Shown: positions 27,249 through 35,681, numbered from the stretch's first letter. The stretch: 64,000 nt of DNA from JANMEB01 sp041745295 (GCA_041745295.1 JBGTJE010000053.1:88080-152079); one strand, 5' to 3'. A program made the numbers and translations. The notes: generated by a model not told the origin, from the sequence alone.

Positions 27249-28010
27249 TTAAGTCGAACGATCGAGTCCGTTTGGGTTCTGAATACATTCCTGGGCAGGA
27301 CGACCGGGAAAATGGTCGGGTCCAAGTTGGAACAACTTCTCGCCAAGGAATAAATCCAGCGGTTCGTCAATGTTGCAAGCCCTCTGCGGTGGTATCAGCC
27401 AAGCCCGGCAATCGTCGCCTTGGAGCGAGTTTTTTTCCATCAGCACGTCGCGCCGCGTTAAATAGACCGAGCCATCGCGCAAATATAAAGGGCGCAAATC
27501 TTGGCGACGTTGGCCTTCGAACGCCTCCGCAAAATCGGGATCGCGAACTCGACCATCGACGGCGATCCATTTCATTCGGGCCGGATGCCGCTCGCCGACC
27601 GACGTAAAGCCAATCACCGAATCCGCATCGGATTTTTGGAGCAATGTCACTGCCCCGTCGATGTCGGAACTCAGTCGCAGCGGGTTGGTCGGTTGCAGAG
27701 TAAATATTGCATCGAAGCGATCGCCTTCCGCCTCGAGCTTGCGAACGACGTCTTGAAGAACGGGAATGGTTGGGGTCGTGTCCAAAGCCAACTCGGCCGG
27801 CCGCAGGAAGGGAACGTCCAAATCGAGGGCGCGGCCTGCGTCTGCGATTTCCGGATCGTCCGTGGAAAGGACGACGCGGGCCAACGATCGCGCCTTTAAT
27901 GCGACCTCGGCCGTATGGGCCAGCAATGATTTGCCTCCCAGCAGCGCCAAATTCTTGTGCGGGATCGACTTGGACCCGCCGCGGGCAGTCACAATTCCCA
28001 AGACTCGCAT
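27249..28010 (-). CDS. neuA: Acylneuraminate (nonulosonate) cytidylyltransferase
   Basis: A 253-residue CMP-sugar synthetase. VLGIVTARGGSKSIPHKNL is the CTP-binding signature, VVLSTDDPEIADAG and FLRPAELALDTTP follow as in NeuA/LegF/PseF, and TLQPTNPLRLSSDIDGAV is strongly diagnostic. It activates the nonulosonic acid made by NeuB and NeuC, whose genes lie immediately upstream in the operon. Sialic acid versus legionaminic acid specificity is not visible. Confidence 0.92.
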   Translation of the reverse strand: MRVLGIVTARGGSKSIPHKNLALLGGKSLLAHTAEVALKARSLARVVLSTDDPEIADAGRALDLDVPFLRPAELALDTTPTIPVLQDVVRKLEAEGDRFDAIFTLQPTNPLRLSSDIDGAVTLLQKSDADSVIGFTSVGERHPARMKWIAVDGRVRDPDFAEAFEGQRRQDLRPLYLRDGSVYLTRRDVLMEKNSLQGDDCRAWLIPPQRACNIDEPLDLFLGEKLFQLGPDHFPGRPAQECIQNPNGLDRST

Positions 28011-28017
28011 CGGTTAG

Positions 28018-28170
28018 TTAAGAGTTGAAAGTTAAGATTCGAGAGTCAAGAAATGAGAACATAAAGGCGCCAATGAACTCCCGGAGTCCTTCTGGGCCAA
28101 GACGAAGGAGCTATAACGAGTACACACGTCTTCGCTTTCAACTCTCAACTTTTAACTCTCAACTTCTTAG
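28018..28170. repeat. AT-rich inverted repeat between neuC and neuA
   Basis: The left arm (28018-28050) contains AGAGTTGAAAGTTAAGA; the right arm (28133-28170) reads CTTTCAACTCTCAAC and TTTAACTCTCAAC, the approximate inverse complement with an internal direct repeat of the ACTCTCAAC unit. It fills the only sizeable gap in the nonulosonate genes and slightly overlaps the end of neuC. It has the shape of a small non-autonomous element. Confidence 0.65.
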
Positions 28171-29342
28171 TACGTGATTCGCTTTTCGATCGTCAGTTCG
28201 CAGGTCGCCAGCACGCTGGCGATCTTCGCACCCGCAGTCCCATCGCCGTAAATCGTATCGCTGGCGTAGCGTCCGTGGGCAATTTGTTGACGCATTGCGA
28301 CGACGATTTCCTCGCTGCAGTAGTCGACGTCCAGCACATTGCCGGCCCGCGCTCGACCGCTTTGGCGCGTGCCGATATTCACAACGGGCACGCCGAGAAA
28401 AGCGCATTCGCGAACGCCTGCGCTCGAATTCCCAATCAGGCCGCGGGCGTTGAAGAGGAGTCGCAAAAAATCAAGCGGGGCCATGTTTTTGAAAAAATGG
28501 AACTGTTCAGCCCGGCCGATCTCGCGAAAATGCCGAATCCCCGACGACGTCCCATCCGAACCGGCGTCCACGTTGGGCCAAAACCAAAGCACCGGCAAAT
28601 CGAGTCGCGCAGCAGCCTCCAATGTCTGAACGATGTGCGTTCGCGATTGCTGATACTCGGTCGTCACGGGATGCTGCAAAACGACCACGTAACCCCGGCT
28701 CAGATCCTGCTTCGGGCCGACGCCGGCATATTTTTCGTATGGGTCGAAGTCGAGGGCAGGGGACTGCATGATCTCCGCGGCAAGGTCGATTGAGGGGCAG
28801 CCGGTGTTGAAAACCGACTCGGGGCGCTCACCCAACCTGAGGACTCGCGCTCGAGCATCCTCGGAAGCCACCAAATGAATATCCGCGAGCTTGGTCACGG
28901 CGTGGCGGACCTTTTCATCAATCGATCCGGTGACTTCGCCCCCTTGGATGTGGGCGACGGGAATATTCATGTAGGATCCTGCAATCGCCGTCCCAATCGT
29001 CTCATAACGATCCGCGACCGAGACTACGACGTCCGGCTTAAGATTGAGAAACGTGGTGGCGAGTTCCAGAATTCCCATCCCCGTGGTCTTTGCCATGGAG
29101 GTCGGGTTTTCGCCCTCGAGGACCATGAAAACCTTTTCGTCGATGGCAAAACCGTCTTGATCTATCTGGTGGACGACGCTGCCGTAGCGGTCCAACAGTG
29201 CGGAAGCGGCAACGACCAGTTGCAGGTGCAAGTCCGGATGCGCTTGAATGCCTTGAAGCGCCGTCTTTACTCGGCTGTAGCTCGGCCGGGCCGTGACCAC
29301 GACGCAGACATTTCGTTGCTTTCGATCGCGGGACATCGTCAC
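28167..29342 (-). CDS. neuC: UDP-N-acetylglucosamine 2-epimerase, hydrolysing (NeuC-like)
   Basis: A 391-residue GT-B-fold enzyme. VCVVVTARPSYSRVKTAL starts it as in NeuC, VVSVADRYETIGTAIAGSYM and PVAHIQGGEVTGSIDEKVRH are diagnostic of the hydrolysing family, and LIGNSSAGVRECAFLGVPVVNIGTRQ is typical of the C-terminal UDP site. NeuC converts UDP-GlcNAc to ManNAc; LegG uses a 6-deoxy substrate. The GTG start overlaps the NeuB stop (GTGA); ATG 29336 is an alternative. Confidence 0.92.
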   Translation of the reverse strand: MTMSRDRKQRNVCVVVTARPSYSRVKTALQGIQAHPDLHLQLVVAASALLDRYGSVVHQIDQDGFAIDEKVFMVLEGENPTSMAKTTGMGILELATTFLNLKPDVVVSVADRYETIGTAIAGSYMNIPVAHIQGGEVTGSIDEKVRHAVTKLADIHLVASEDARARVLRLGERPESVFNTGCPSIDLAAEIMQSPALDFDPYEKYAGVGPKQDLSRGYVVVLQHPVTTEYQQSRTHIVQTLEAAARLDLPVLWFWPNVDAGSDGTSSGIRHFREIGRAEQFHFFKNMAPLDFLRLLFNARGLIGNSSAGVRECAFLGVPVVNIGTRQSGRARAGNVLDVDYCSEEIVVAMRQQIAHGRYASDTIYGDGTAGAKIASVLATCELTIEKRITY

Positions 29343-30382
29343 TGCAAGTTCTCTTCCCGGATCGCTTCGTCTTTGGCCAGGGCTTTGGTTGTGCGTCGTC
29401 CGAGCATTTCCGGATAGCGCTGCGGAGGGATTCCGTCCCCCGGTTTTTTAAAGTCCAGATGGCCACGCTCGAGGATCGTACCTTCGGGAATCGGCGCGGC
29501 TGCGACGATGCTTTTGGTAAACAAGCCGCGCAAGCGGGCCGAGTCGCGAGCCATTTGGTCTTTGTCGACAGGTTGGGACAGCGCCATTTCGAGTTGGCGG
29601 ATCATCGGAACCAATTCGGTCGCCTGTTCGACGGTCAGGCTCGACGCGACATCCGGCCCGAACATGCGGCGATGGAATGTGAGGTGGAATTCAATCAGGT
29701 TGGCCCCCAGTGCGACGGCCGCGATGCTGGGGGCAATGGTCCCGCTATGATCGCTGAGACCGACCGGGCAGGCAAACGCTTGTCGCATTTCGTCGAGCAG
29801 GTTTAAGCCCCACGATTCCGCTGGACAAGGGTAGGCCGACGTGCATTGCATTACGGCCAACGGAATTCGGCGTTCGGCAAAAAATTGGGTGGCGATCCTA
29901 AGTTCATCCCAGCTGCTCATGCCGCTCGACAACAGCACGGGTAAACCAGTTTGTGCAATCCGTTCCAACAGCGGCAAATTGCTGACTTCACCCGAGGCAA
30001 TCTTCCAGGCGGGTATTTTGCATTCGATCAGTAGTTCGACGGCTTGCGCGCTGAACGGTGAGCTTAGAAAAATGAGGCCTTTGCTGCGCACATAATCGGC
30101 GAGCCGTTTCCATTGCTCAGCGGGGAATGCGGTCCGTTGCCAATAGTCAAATCGTGTTTGATCTTGAGGAAAAACGGGAACGCGAAACGCTTCGCGGGCC
30201 GTGCTTTCGGCGGTCGCGATATGGGTTTGAAATTTGACGGCGTCGACGCCAGCTACGGCCGCCGCATCGACGAACGCGTGAGCCAATCCCAAGCTCCCTT
30301 CGTGCGCCAATGCGACTTCGGCGATGAGGAAGCATGGATGGCCCCGCCCGACCGTTTTACTCGATATTGAAAATTCTGACAT
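29339..30382 (-). CDS. neuB: N-acetylneuraminate (nonulosonate) synthase
   Basis: A 347-residue NeuB-family enzyme. FLIAEVALAHEGSLGLAHAF and VDAVKFQTHIA begin the TIM barrel, SSPFSAQAVELL and WKIASGEVSNLPLLE continue it, and the C-terminal 65 residues form the SAF (antifreeze-like) domain ending in LGRRTTKALAKDEAI. It condenses PEP with ManNAc (or a 6-deoxy relative) to a nonulosonic acid. It opens the neuB-neuC-neuA run after a 390-base gap. Confidence 0.93.
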   Translation of the reverse strand: MSEFSISSKTVGRGHPCFLIAEVALAHEGSLGLAHAFVDAAAVAGVDAVKFQTHIATAESTAREAFRVPVFPQDQTRFDYWQRTAFPAEQWKRLADYVRSKGLIFLSSPFSAQAVELLIECKIPAWKIASGEVSNLPLLERIAQTGLPVLLSSGMSSWDELRIATQFFAERRIPLAVMQCTSAYPCPAESWGLNLLDEMRQAFACPVGLSDHSGTIAPSIAAVALGANLIEFHLTFHRRMFGPDVASSLTVEQATELVPMIRQLEMALSQPVDKDQMARDSARLRGLFTKSIVAAAPIPEGTILERGHLDFKKPGDGIPPQRYPEMLGRRTTKALAKDEAIREENLQ

Positions 30383-30772
30383 TACTCGGCGTCGTTGACG
30401 TTCGAACCCCGGTTTCGCGGGAAAAAGGCCGCGATTCTTTGGGTCGGGTCGGCGCGCACTCCGTTCCCGTGGGTGACAGACCCCTGAAAAAGGATCTGCC
30501 CAGGGCAGAATCCAAACCGGTGATCAACCCGAATCGAAACTGTTAATTTGTGCCGACTGGCACAACATTTACGATAGCCGAATCCGGCAATTCGGTAAGG
30601 CCTTTGGACGGAATTTGGATCGAAGTGGGCGAATTCGTCGCTATGCGCAGAAAAGTCCGACTAATTGAACTGTATCGAGTTTCGTCCGCGAGCACTTGGC
30701 CCAAAGGGCGCGCGCTCGATTGGCTTGACCCGTCGGAACAACTGGCACGATCCGTTTAACCGCCGAATCGAT
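30383..30772. other. Gap without convincing gene, upstream of neuB
   Basis: A 390-base spacer between the GMD stop and the neuB start. Short open frames on both strands show no recognisable motif. It contains a perfect hairpin, TTGTGCC-GACT-GGCACAA (30548-30565), and a nearby imperfect palindrome around CCGAAT/AATTCGG. It is the largest gap inside the minus-strand run, so an internal promoter or processing site for neuBCA is possible, but none is clear. Confidence 0.5.
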
Positions 30773-31795
30773 TTAAGAACGCACTTGCGCGTGCAACAAG
30801 TCTGTTTCACGCTTGGCTAGCTCGAGGTCGCTATCGACCATGAGTTCGGCGAGCTGGCGGCAGTTGAGAGTCGGCTTCCAGCCGAGGACCGCGCGAGCCT
30901 TGGAGCTATCGCCCAACAGCAAGTTCACTTCGGTGGGGCGTAGATATCGCGGATCGATTTCAATGTACTTCTGCCAATCGAGATCTAAATAACCAAAGCT
31001 GAACTCGAGGAAGTCGCGAATCGAAAACGTCTCGCCGGTGGCGATCACAAAATCGTCGGGGCGATCTTGTTGCAGCATCAGCCACATGGCTTCGACGTAA
31101 TCCCGGGCATAACCCCAATCGCGCTTCGAGTCCAGATTTCCCAGATAGAGCTTGTCTTGCAGACCGACTTTGATTCGAGTCGCGGCCCGCGTGATCTTGC
31201 GCGTCACAAACGTCTCCCCACGGCGAGGCGACTCGTGGTTGAACAAGATTCCGTTACACGCGAACAAGTCGTAGGCGCTGCGGTAGTTGACGGTTTGATG
31301 AAACGCGTAGACTTTGGCGCACGCGTAAGGGCTTTGCGGCCGAAACGGAGTCGACTCGCGCTGCGGAATTTCGATGACGTCGCCGAACATTTCCGAGGAG
31401 GAGGCTTGATACACGCGGACTTCGCGGCGCTTATTCAATTGGCGGGCCGCCTCCAGCACGTTGAGGGCCCCGGCGCCCGTGACCTGCAAGGTGTAGACCG
31501 GTTGATCGAACGAGACGCGGACGTGGCTTTGCGCTCCGAGGTTGTAGATCTCGTCCGGTTCGACGTCCAAGACGAGATTGGTCAAATTCTGGGCATCGGT
31601 CAGGTCGCCGTAATGGAGCCGCAAGCGGGTACTGGCGTGATGCGGATCCTGATAGACGTGATCGATTCGCGACGTGTTGAACGAACTCGACCGGCGCACG
31701 AGCCCATGCACTTCGTAGCCCTTGCTCAGCAGGAATTCGGCCAAGTACGACCCGTCCTGCCCGGTGATTCCGGTGATTAACGCACGGCGATTCAT
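30773..31795 (-). CDS. gmd: GDP-mannose 4,6-dehydratase
   Basis: A 340-residue enzyme starting at ATG 31795 (the frame stays open upstream but through a repeat). ALITGITGQDGSYLAEFLL and EVHGLVRRSSSFNTSRI are the GMD signature, LGAQSHVRVSFDQP and YACAKVYAFHQTVNYR carry the catalytic residues, and LYLGNLDSKRDWGYARDYVE is diagnostic. It makes GDP-4-keto-6-deoxymannose, the precursor of GDP-L-fucose, which the next gene upstream completes. Confidence 0.95.
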   Translation of the reverse strand: MNRRALITGITGQDGSYLAEFLLSKGYEVHGLVRRSSSFNTSRIDHVYQDPHHASTRLRLHYGDLTDAQNLTNLVLDVEPDEIYNLGAQSHVRVSFDQPVYTLQVTGAGALNVLEAARQLNKRREVRVYQASSSEMFGDVIEIPQRESTPFRPQSPYACAKVYAFHQTVNYRSAYDLFACNGILFNHESPRRGETFVTRKITRAATRIKVGLQDKLYLGNLDSKRDWGYARDYVEAMWLMLQQDRPDDFVIATGETFSIRDFLEFSFGYLDLDWQKYIEIDPRYLRPTEVNLLLGDSSKARAVLGWKPTLNCRQLAELMVDSDLELAKRETDLLHAQVRS

Positions 31796-31860
31796 GAAGC
31801 GGCTTGGGCGCGATGGCCTTGTCAAAAAAAGGAAATCGAAGGGTCGTCGCAACAATAACT

Positions 31861-31913
31861 GTCGTGGCCGACGCTGCCAGCGTCGGTACTGATGCTGGCA
31901 GCATCCGCCACGA
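31861..31913. repeat. Twin-hairpin repeat between fcl and gmd
   Basis: Two perfect palindromes stand side by side: CCGACGCTG-C-CAGCGTCGG (31868-31886) and GATGCTG-G-CAGCATC (31891-31905). They are enclosed by CGTGG and CCACG arms. Both share a CTG-x-CAG core. It looks like a dispersed structured repeat rather than a terminator, since no T-run follows on either strand. Confidence 0.75.
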
Positions 31914-31932
31914 ACCCAACCTAAGCAGCCAG

Positions 31933-32928
31933 TCACCGGCGAATTGTAGCGGTTTCCAGTTCGGAAATATACGTCTCGTAGGTGCGCTGAATCCCTTCAC
32001 GAAGCGGGATACCCGCGCGCCAACCCAACGACCGCATCAGCGACGTATCGGTCCGCTTGACTGGGGTCCCATCCGGCTTGGAAGGATTGGGGACGATGGC
32101 GCCGTGGTAACCGACGACTTCCGCAATCATTTCGGCAAGCTCGCGGATCGAGACGTCCTCCCCAGTACCGACGTTGACCCAATCGGGAAACTCGCTGAAC
32201 GACAGGAGGTGTAGTATCGCGTCGGCCAGATCATCGACATGCAGGAACTCCCGCCGCGGCTGCCCCGTACCCCAAAGCTCGACGGTCGGCAGATGGGCCT
32301 GTTTGGCCCAATGAAATCGCTGCAAGAGCCCTGGCAAAACGTGGGAATGCTCGGGATGGTAGTTGTCGCCGGGACCGTACAGATTCGTCGGCATCGCGGA
32401 ATGAAACGCGACGCCAAATTGACGGCGGTAGTATTGGCACAGTTTGAGGCCGGCGATTTTGGCCAGCGCGTAGGCCTCGTTGGTTGGCTCCAGCGGACCG
32501 GTGAGCAGGGCCGACTCGCGGATGGGTTGCTCGGCATCGCGCGGATAGATGCAGGTGCTTCCGAGGTACAACATTCGCTGGACGCCGAAGCGAAATGCGG
32601 CGTCAATAGAATGGATGGCCATCGCCAAGTTGCGGACCATGAAATCGGCTGGGAAGGCCTGATTGGCCTGAATTCCGCCGACTCTACCCGCTGCGAATAC
32701 GACGACTTCTGGGCGTTCGCTGGCAAAAAAATCGTCGACCTGCTCCTGTCGTTCCAGATCCAATTGATCCCGAGTTCGAGTGAGGATTTGGGCAGCTCCA
32801 GCCTGTTCTAGGGCTCGCACGACTGCGGAGCCGACCATACCTTGATGTCCTGCGACGAAGATTTTTTTCCCTTGGATACATCCGCCCGAATTGTCGGCCG
32901 CGTTGGGTTGCATGCTGGGCTTCGCCAT
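31933..32928 (-). CDS. fcl: GDP-L-fucose synthase
   Basis: A 331-residue SDR. KIFVAGHQGMVGSAVVRAL is the NADP-binding site, FAAGRVGGIQANQAFPADF and LYLGSTCIYPRDAEQP are diagnostic of Fcl/WcaG, and NEAYALAKIAGLKLC has the catalytic Tyr and Lys. VNVGTGEDVSIRELAEMI closes the substrate domain. It epimerises and reduces GDP-4-keto-6-deoxymannose to GDP-L-fucose together with Gmd. A short extension precedes the family start (MAKPSMQPNAADNSGG), so a later start is possible. Confidence 0.95.
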   Translation of the reverse strand: MAKPSMQPNAADNSGGCIQGKKIFVAGHQGMVGSAVVRALEQAGAAQILTRTRDQLDLERQEQVDDFFASERPEVVVFAAGRVGGIQANQAFPADFMVRNLAMAIHSIDAAFRFGVQRMLYLGSTCIYPRDAEQPIRESALLTGPLEPTNEAYALAKIAGLKLCQYYRRQFGVAFHSAMPTNLYGPGDNYHPEHSHVLPGLLQRFHWAKQAHLPTVELWGTGQPRREFLHVDDLADAILHLLSFSEFPDWVNVGTGEDVSIRELAEMIAEVVGYHGAIVPNPSKPDGTPVKRTDTSLMRSLGWRAGIPLREGIQRTYETYISELETATIRR

Positions 32929-32953
32929 CGGATTGCGAAAGGGATTTCGAGTG

Positions 32954-33514
32954 TCAATTCTTTTCTAACATGGCTTCATCGATTTCCATAGAGACGCCTT
33001 GCTCAATGAACTTGATCGCTAGCAGGAGACGCGTTTTGCCTTCGCGTCGGAGGACATATCCTTCGTATCCGGCGAACGGTCCGGAGCGGACGCGAATTTG
33101 ATCTCCGGCGACGATTCTGGCTTCGGGAGTCAGCGGAGCTCCTATCTCGATCGCCCGCTGAATGCTCCGCAAATCTTGGATCAATTGGTCGCGATCTGCG
33201 ACGCCTTGGCAGCGCGACATCTTGTTGGTTTTCAGGGCCGCGATCCGCTGGAACTCGTTGCCAAAAACGAAGATATAGCCGGGAAAGAGCGGCACGAAGG
33301 ACTCGCGCAACCGGCCGGAAGGTGAGCGAAATCGCTTGAAGATGATCGGGCAATAAAAGGGAACTTGTTGGGCGAAAAGTCGCCGCGCGGCCGATTTTTC
33401 GGCGCGGGCTAAGGTGCTAAAGCACCAACAGCTCTCGGCTTGCTCGATGGTCGTTGCATCCGCGGCCAGGAGGTTGTCGGGATAGACGCTGGGTTCGCGG
33501 TTGAGGTTAGGCAT
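32954..33514 (-). CDS. NusG-family specialised antiterminator (RfaH/LoaP-like)
   Basis: A 186-residue protein with a NusG N-terminal domain: WCFSTLARAEKSAARRLFAQQ, then FVPLFPGYIFVFG, which is the hallmark P-L-F-P-G-Y of NusG paralogues, followed by a KOW region VAGDQIRVRSGPFAGYEGYVL. It is the first gene of the 33-gene polysaccharide run, the usual place for RfaH or LoaP homologues. These bind paused polymerase near a leader element and suppress termination through long operons. No ops element was identified in the leader. Confidence 0.88.
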   Translation of the reverse strand: MPNLNREPSVYPDNLLAADATTIEQAESCWCFSTLARAEKSAARRLFAQQVPFYCPIIFKRFRSPSGRLRESFVPLFPGYIFVFGNEFQRIAALKTNKMSRCQGVADRDQLIQDLRSIQRAIEIGAPLTPEARIVAGDQIRVRSGPFAGYEGYVLRREGKTRLLLAIKFIEQGVSMEIDEAMLEKN

Positions 33515-33609
33515 GTTGAGGGGGCTTATTCCACCGCCAAGCCCAGTTGAACCGGCACTAGCGGAAAATACCGGTCCATTGGATCATCGCCACTCGATAT
33601 TAGTTAGGC

Positions 33610-33707
33610 TGTGAATTTATTCATTTCAAAAGTAGGGCGGCCCTTCCGGGCCGTCGTTTTCCAGTTCATCGACGGCCGTGAAAGGCCGTCGTACGAACAA
33701 ATTCACA
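33610..33707. repeat. MITE-like inverted-repeat element (about 98 bp)
   Basis: Ends TGTGAATTTATTC (33610) and GAACAAATTCACA (33695-33707) are inverse complements with one mismatch. Inside are two hairpins: CGGCCC-TTCC-GGGCCG (about 33639-33654) and CGACGGCC-GTGAAA-GGCCGTCG (33670-33691). No coding potential. It lies in the leader or promoter region of the polysaccharide operon and could affect its expression. Confidence 0.7.
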
Positions 33708-33867
33708 CCCGATATTGGATTCGATGCTGGCGAATATAACCAAGCCGGCCAGCCGGTGAAACGCGATTATTCTTGGTGAATCTCCCAACCGGAAATTGGC
33801 ACCGGGTGATTTCGACATTTTTTTCTTTATTTTGTGCGCTGGTCATTGATTTCAACTGGACAAGCGT

Positions 33868-33879
33868 GTTAATATTAAC
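33868..33879. promoter_or_regulatory. Perfect 12-bp palindrome, candidate operator
   Basis: GTTAATATTAAC is a perfect palindrome 140 bases upstream of the DUF1559 start and 350 bases upstream of the NusG-like start. Such AT-centred dyads are typical dimer-binding sites. No regulator is identified, and one 12-bp palindrome may occur by chance. Confidence 0.3.
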
Positions 33880-34018
33880 GAGTGCCTTAAAAAGCACTTT
33901 TGCATTTCCGTATCTTCTTCACGTTTTCTTCACGCGCGTGCTTTCTGCATCGGTGTCCTCGTTCTCCTCATAGTTCCGGTGCGGGTTTTTATTTTTCTTT
34001 TCTTCAGAAAGGGTTGAT

Positions 34019-35248
34019 ATGATTCGAAGCCAGAGAAAGGGTTTTACCCTGGTCGAACTGTTGGTGGTCATTGCGATCATCGGCATTTTGATCGCGTTGT
34101 TGCTTCCAGCCGTCCAAGTAGTTCGCGAAGCGGCTCGTCGCACCGACTGCAAAAACCGCATGCGTCAAATCGCAATTGCGGCGCATGATTTTCACGACGC
34201 TACCATGCGTCTGCCTCCAGGAACCTTGAATTTGGCAATCATTCCAAACGGTTACCCGGACGCTGCTATGGAATTGGTCCCTGCGACGGTTTATACGGGG
34301 AACAACTCCCAACAATTGAGTTCGCTCTTCTTGATCATGCCGTTTATCGAATTGCAGAATCAATACGATTCGGTCGACGGTCGCTTGGTCAACTTGCAGA
34401 AGGACTTGCGCGGCATCACCGACGATTCGGTTCCTCCGTTGCGCATTTTCAAGGCCTTCCGTATCTACGATGTTGGCGCTGGCGCTAGCTACCCGGTTGA
34501 CTCGGATATCCAGAACTTGATCAACTCGGCCGTAATTCCCGTCACGGGCGTTTGTGCCGACAAGATTCCGGATTACACCTGTCCGTCGGACAACATCAAT
34601 ACCGGTGGCGCTACGTTGTACACGACCGGTATTTCGGCTCCGTTCTACAACTCCACGAGTGCCTTCGGTACTCCATTGGATGACATCCTTCACGTCAATT
34701 TCGGAAGTAAGCAAGGGCGTCTATGGGCGAAGACCAACTACACTGCTGTATGTGGTACAACGTCAAGCATCAACGTCCCAACTCCATTGGCTAAATGGGC
34801 TGGCTGTATGACGGGTCGGCAACCAATTTCGTTGGAACAAGTCTCCAATCTAGACGGTACTTCAAAGACCTTTATGTACGGCGAAAACTTGGGCGACCTC
34901 GGCAACATCTGGGGTTACCTTTCGGGCGGCATTCAGCCCGGCGTTCGAACGGTTGCGCGTTCGTGGTGCTGGCATGGTTTGGCCATTTTGGCATCGTACA
35001 ACTTCCCTTGGGGAACGATGCAACATCCGATCTACAAGGACCCGGATCCCGATCGTCCTGGCCGTTACTTGAAGCTGTTGGGTGATGGTCGTATGTCGGA
35101 TCCAGAAGGATTCGGCGCGGCCCACCCGGCCGGTGTGAACTTCGCGATGGCTGATGCCTCCGTGCATACGGTTCCGCGCGGTATCACTTGGCAGTTGTAC
35201 TATGGAAATGGTGGCATTCGCGACGGTGCGACCGAACGCGGCTTCTAG
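34019..35248 (+). CDS. DUF1559 domain protein with type IV pilin-like N-terminus
   Basis: A 409-residue secreted protein. KGFTLVELLVVIAIIGILIA is the prepilin methylation/cleavage motif (cut after the Gly, Glu at +5) and the N-terminal hydrophobic helix. AVQVVREAARRTDCKNRMRQ and IAAHDFHDA follow as in DUF1559. Near the C-terminus HPAGVNFAMADASV is the H-x9-DG-like motif, with DA in place of DG. DUF1559 proteins are greatly expanded in Planctomycetes; their function is unknown but pseudopilin-like assembly is likely. AAAGGG precedes the ATG. A strong terminator follows, so it is a single-gene unit. Confidence 0.93.
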   Translation: MIRSQRKGFTLVELLVVIAIIGILIALLLPAVQVVREAARRTDCKNRMRQIAIAAHDFHDATMRLPPGTLNLAIIPNGYPDAAMELVPATVYTGNNSQQLSSLFLIMPFIELQNQYDSVDGRLVNLQKDLRGITDDSVPPLRIFKAFRIYDVGAGASYPVDSDIQNLINSAVIPVTGVCADKIPDYTCPSDNINTGGATLYTTGISAPFYNSTSAFGTPLDDILHVNFGSKQGRLWAKTNYTAVCGTTSSINVPTPLAKWAGCMTGRQPISLEQVSNLDGTSKTFMYGENLGDLGNIWGYLSGGIQPGVRTVARSWCWHGLAILASYNFPWGTMQHPIYKDPDPDRPGRYLKLLGDGRMSDPEGFGAAHPAGVNFAMADASVHTVPRGITWQLYYGNGGIRDGATERGF

Positions 35249-35281
35249 TTCCTAGTTTGACTAATTGATTTGATGAACTTG

Positions 35282-35313
35282 CGCCGGTCCCAGAAATGGG
35301 ACCGGCGTTTTTT
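35282..35313 (+). terminator. Rho-independent terminator after the DUF1559 gene
   Basis: The hairpin CGCCGGTCCCA-GAAA-TGGGACCGGCG (from 35282) is followed directly by six T residues. It lies 33 bases after the DUF1559 stop codon. Confidence 0.92.
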
Positions 35314-35681
35314 CTTGACCGAGACACCAAAGCTTGTGGCCGCGGCAACCGCGCTAAATTATCCCGGCCTAGACTCGGGAATCCTTGGGAAATAGCCTGC
35401 CTGCGCTGGCCTACCGGCCGTTACCAAAAATTCTTAACCCCCGCGGGAATAATTCCGGCCTCCAACGGGTCAAGAGCTTGCCGGCTATCCGTTTTTTTTC
35501 GCATGGATACTTGAATTACTCCGAGCGTCCGCGGTACGATGAGACGGAAATGCGCATTATTCGCATGGCGGGAATCGGCGTCTTCACGCAGCCCGTCCGC
35601 GCTGCGTAGCTAGCTCGATGCGGTTTCGCGAGTGTCACAAAACAACGTTCTATTTATCAATTTGAAATGGAGGGGTGAAAC
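35314..35681. other. Gap before the small lipoprotein gene
   Basis: No gene is recognised in these 368 bases; short open frames lack motifs. A possible sigma70-type promoter, TTGAAT (35511) and TACGAT (35535) with an 18-base spacer, points to the lipoprotein gene. It is the only promoter-like pair noticed and is weak evidence. Confidence 0.35.

Larger units (their letters stand above)
33515..34018. other. Divergent intergenic region
   Basis: A spacer of 504 bases between the NusG-like gene (minus) and the DUF1559 gene (plus). It should hold promoters for both. It contains a hairpin-rich repeat at 33610-33707, a palindrome GTTAATATTAAC at 33868-33879, and a small hairpin AGTGC/GCACT with a short T-run at about 33881-33901. 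A pyrimidine-rich stretch precedes the DUF1559 start. Consensus promoters were not clear by eye. Confidence 0.6.

Noticed and set aside
30559..30575. Sigma54-like TGGCAC then TT spacing on the plus strand
   Set aside because: The -12 element does not match, and no plus-strand gene follows; the TGGCAC is part of the hairpin at 30548-30565.
34862..35167. Minus-strand open frame inside the DUF1559 gene
   Set aside because: Antisense shadow with no motif.
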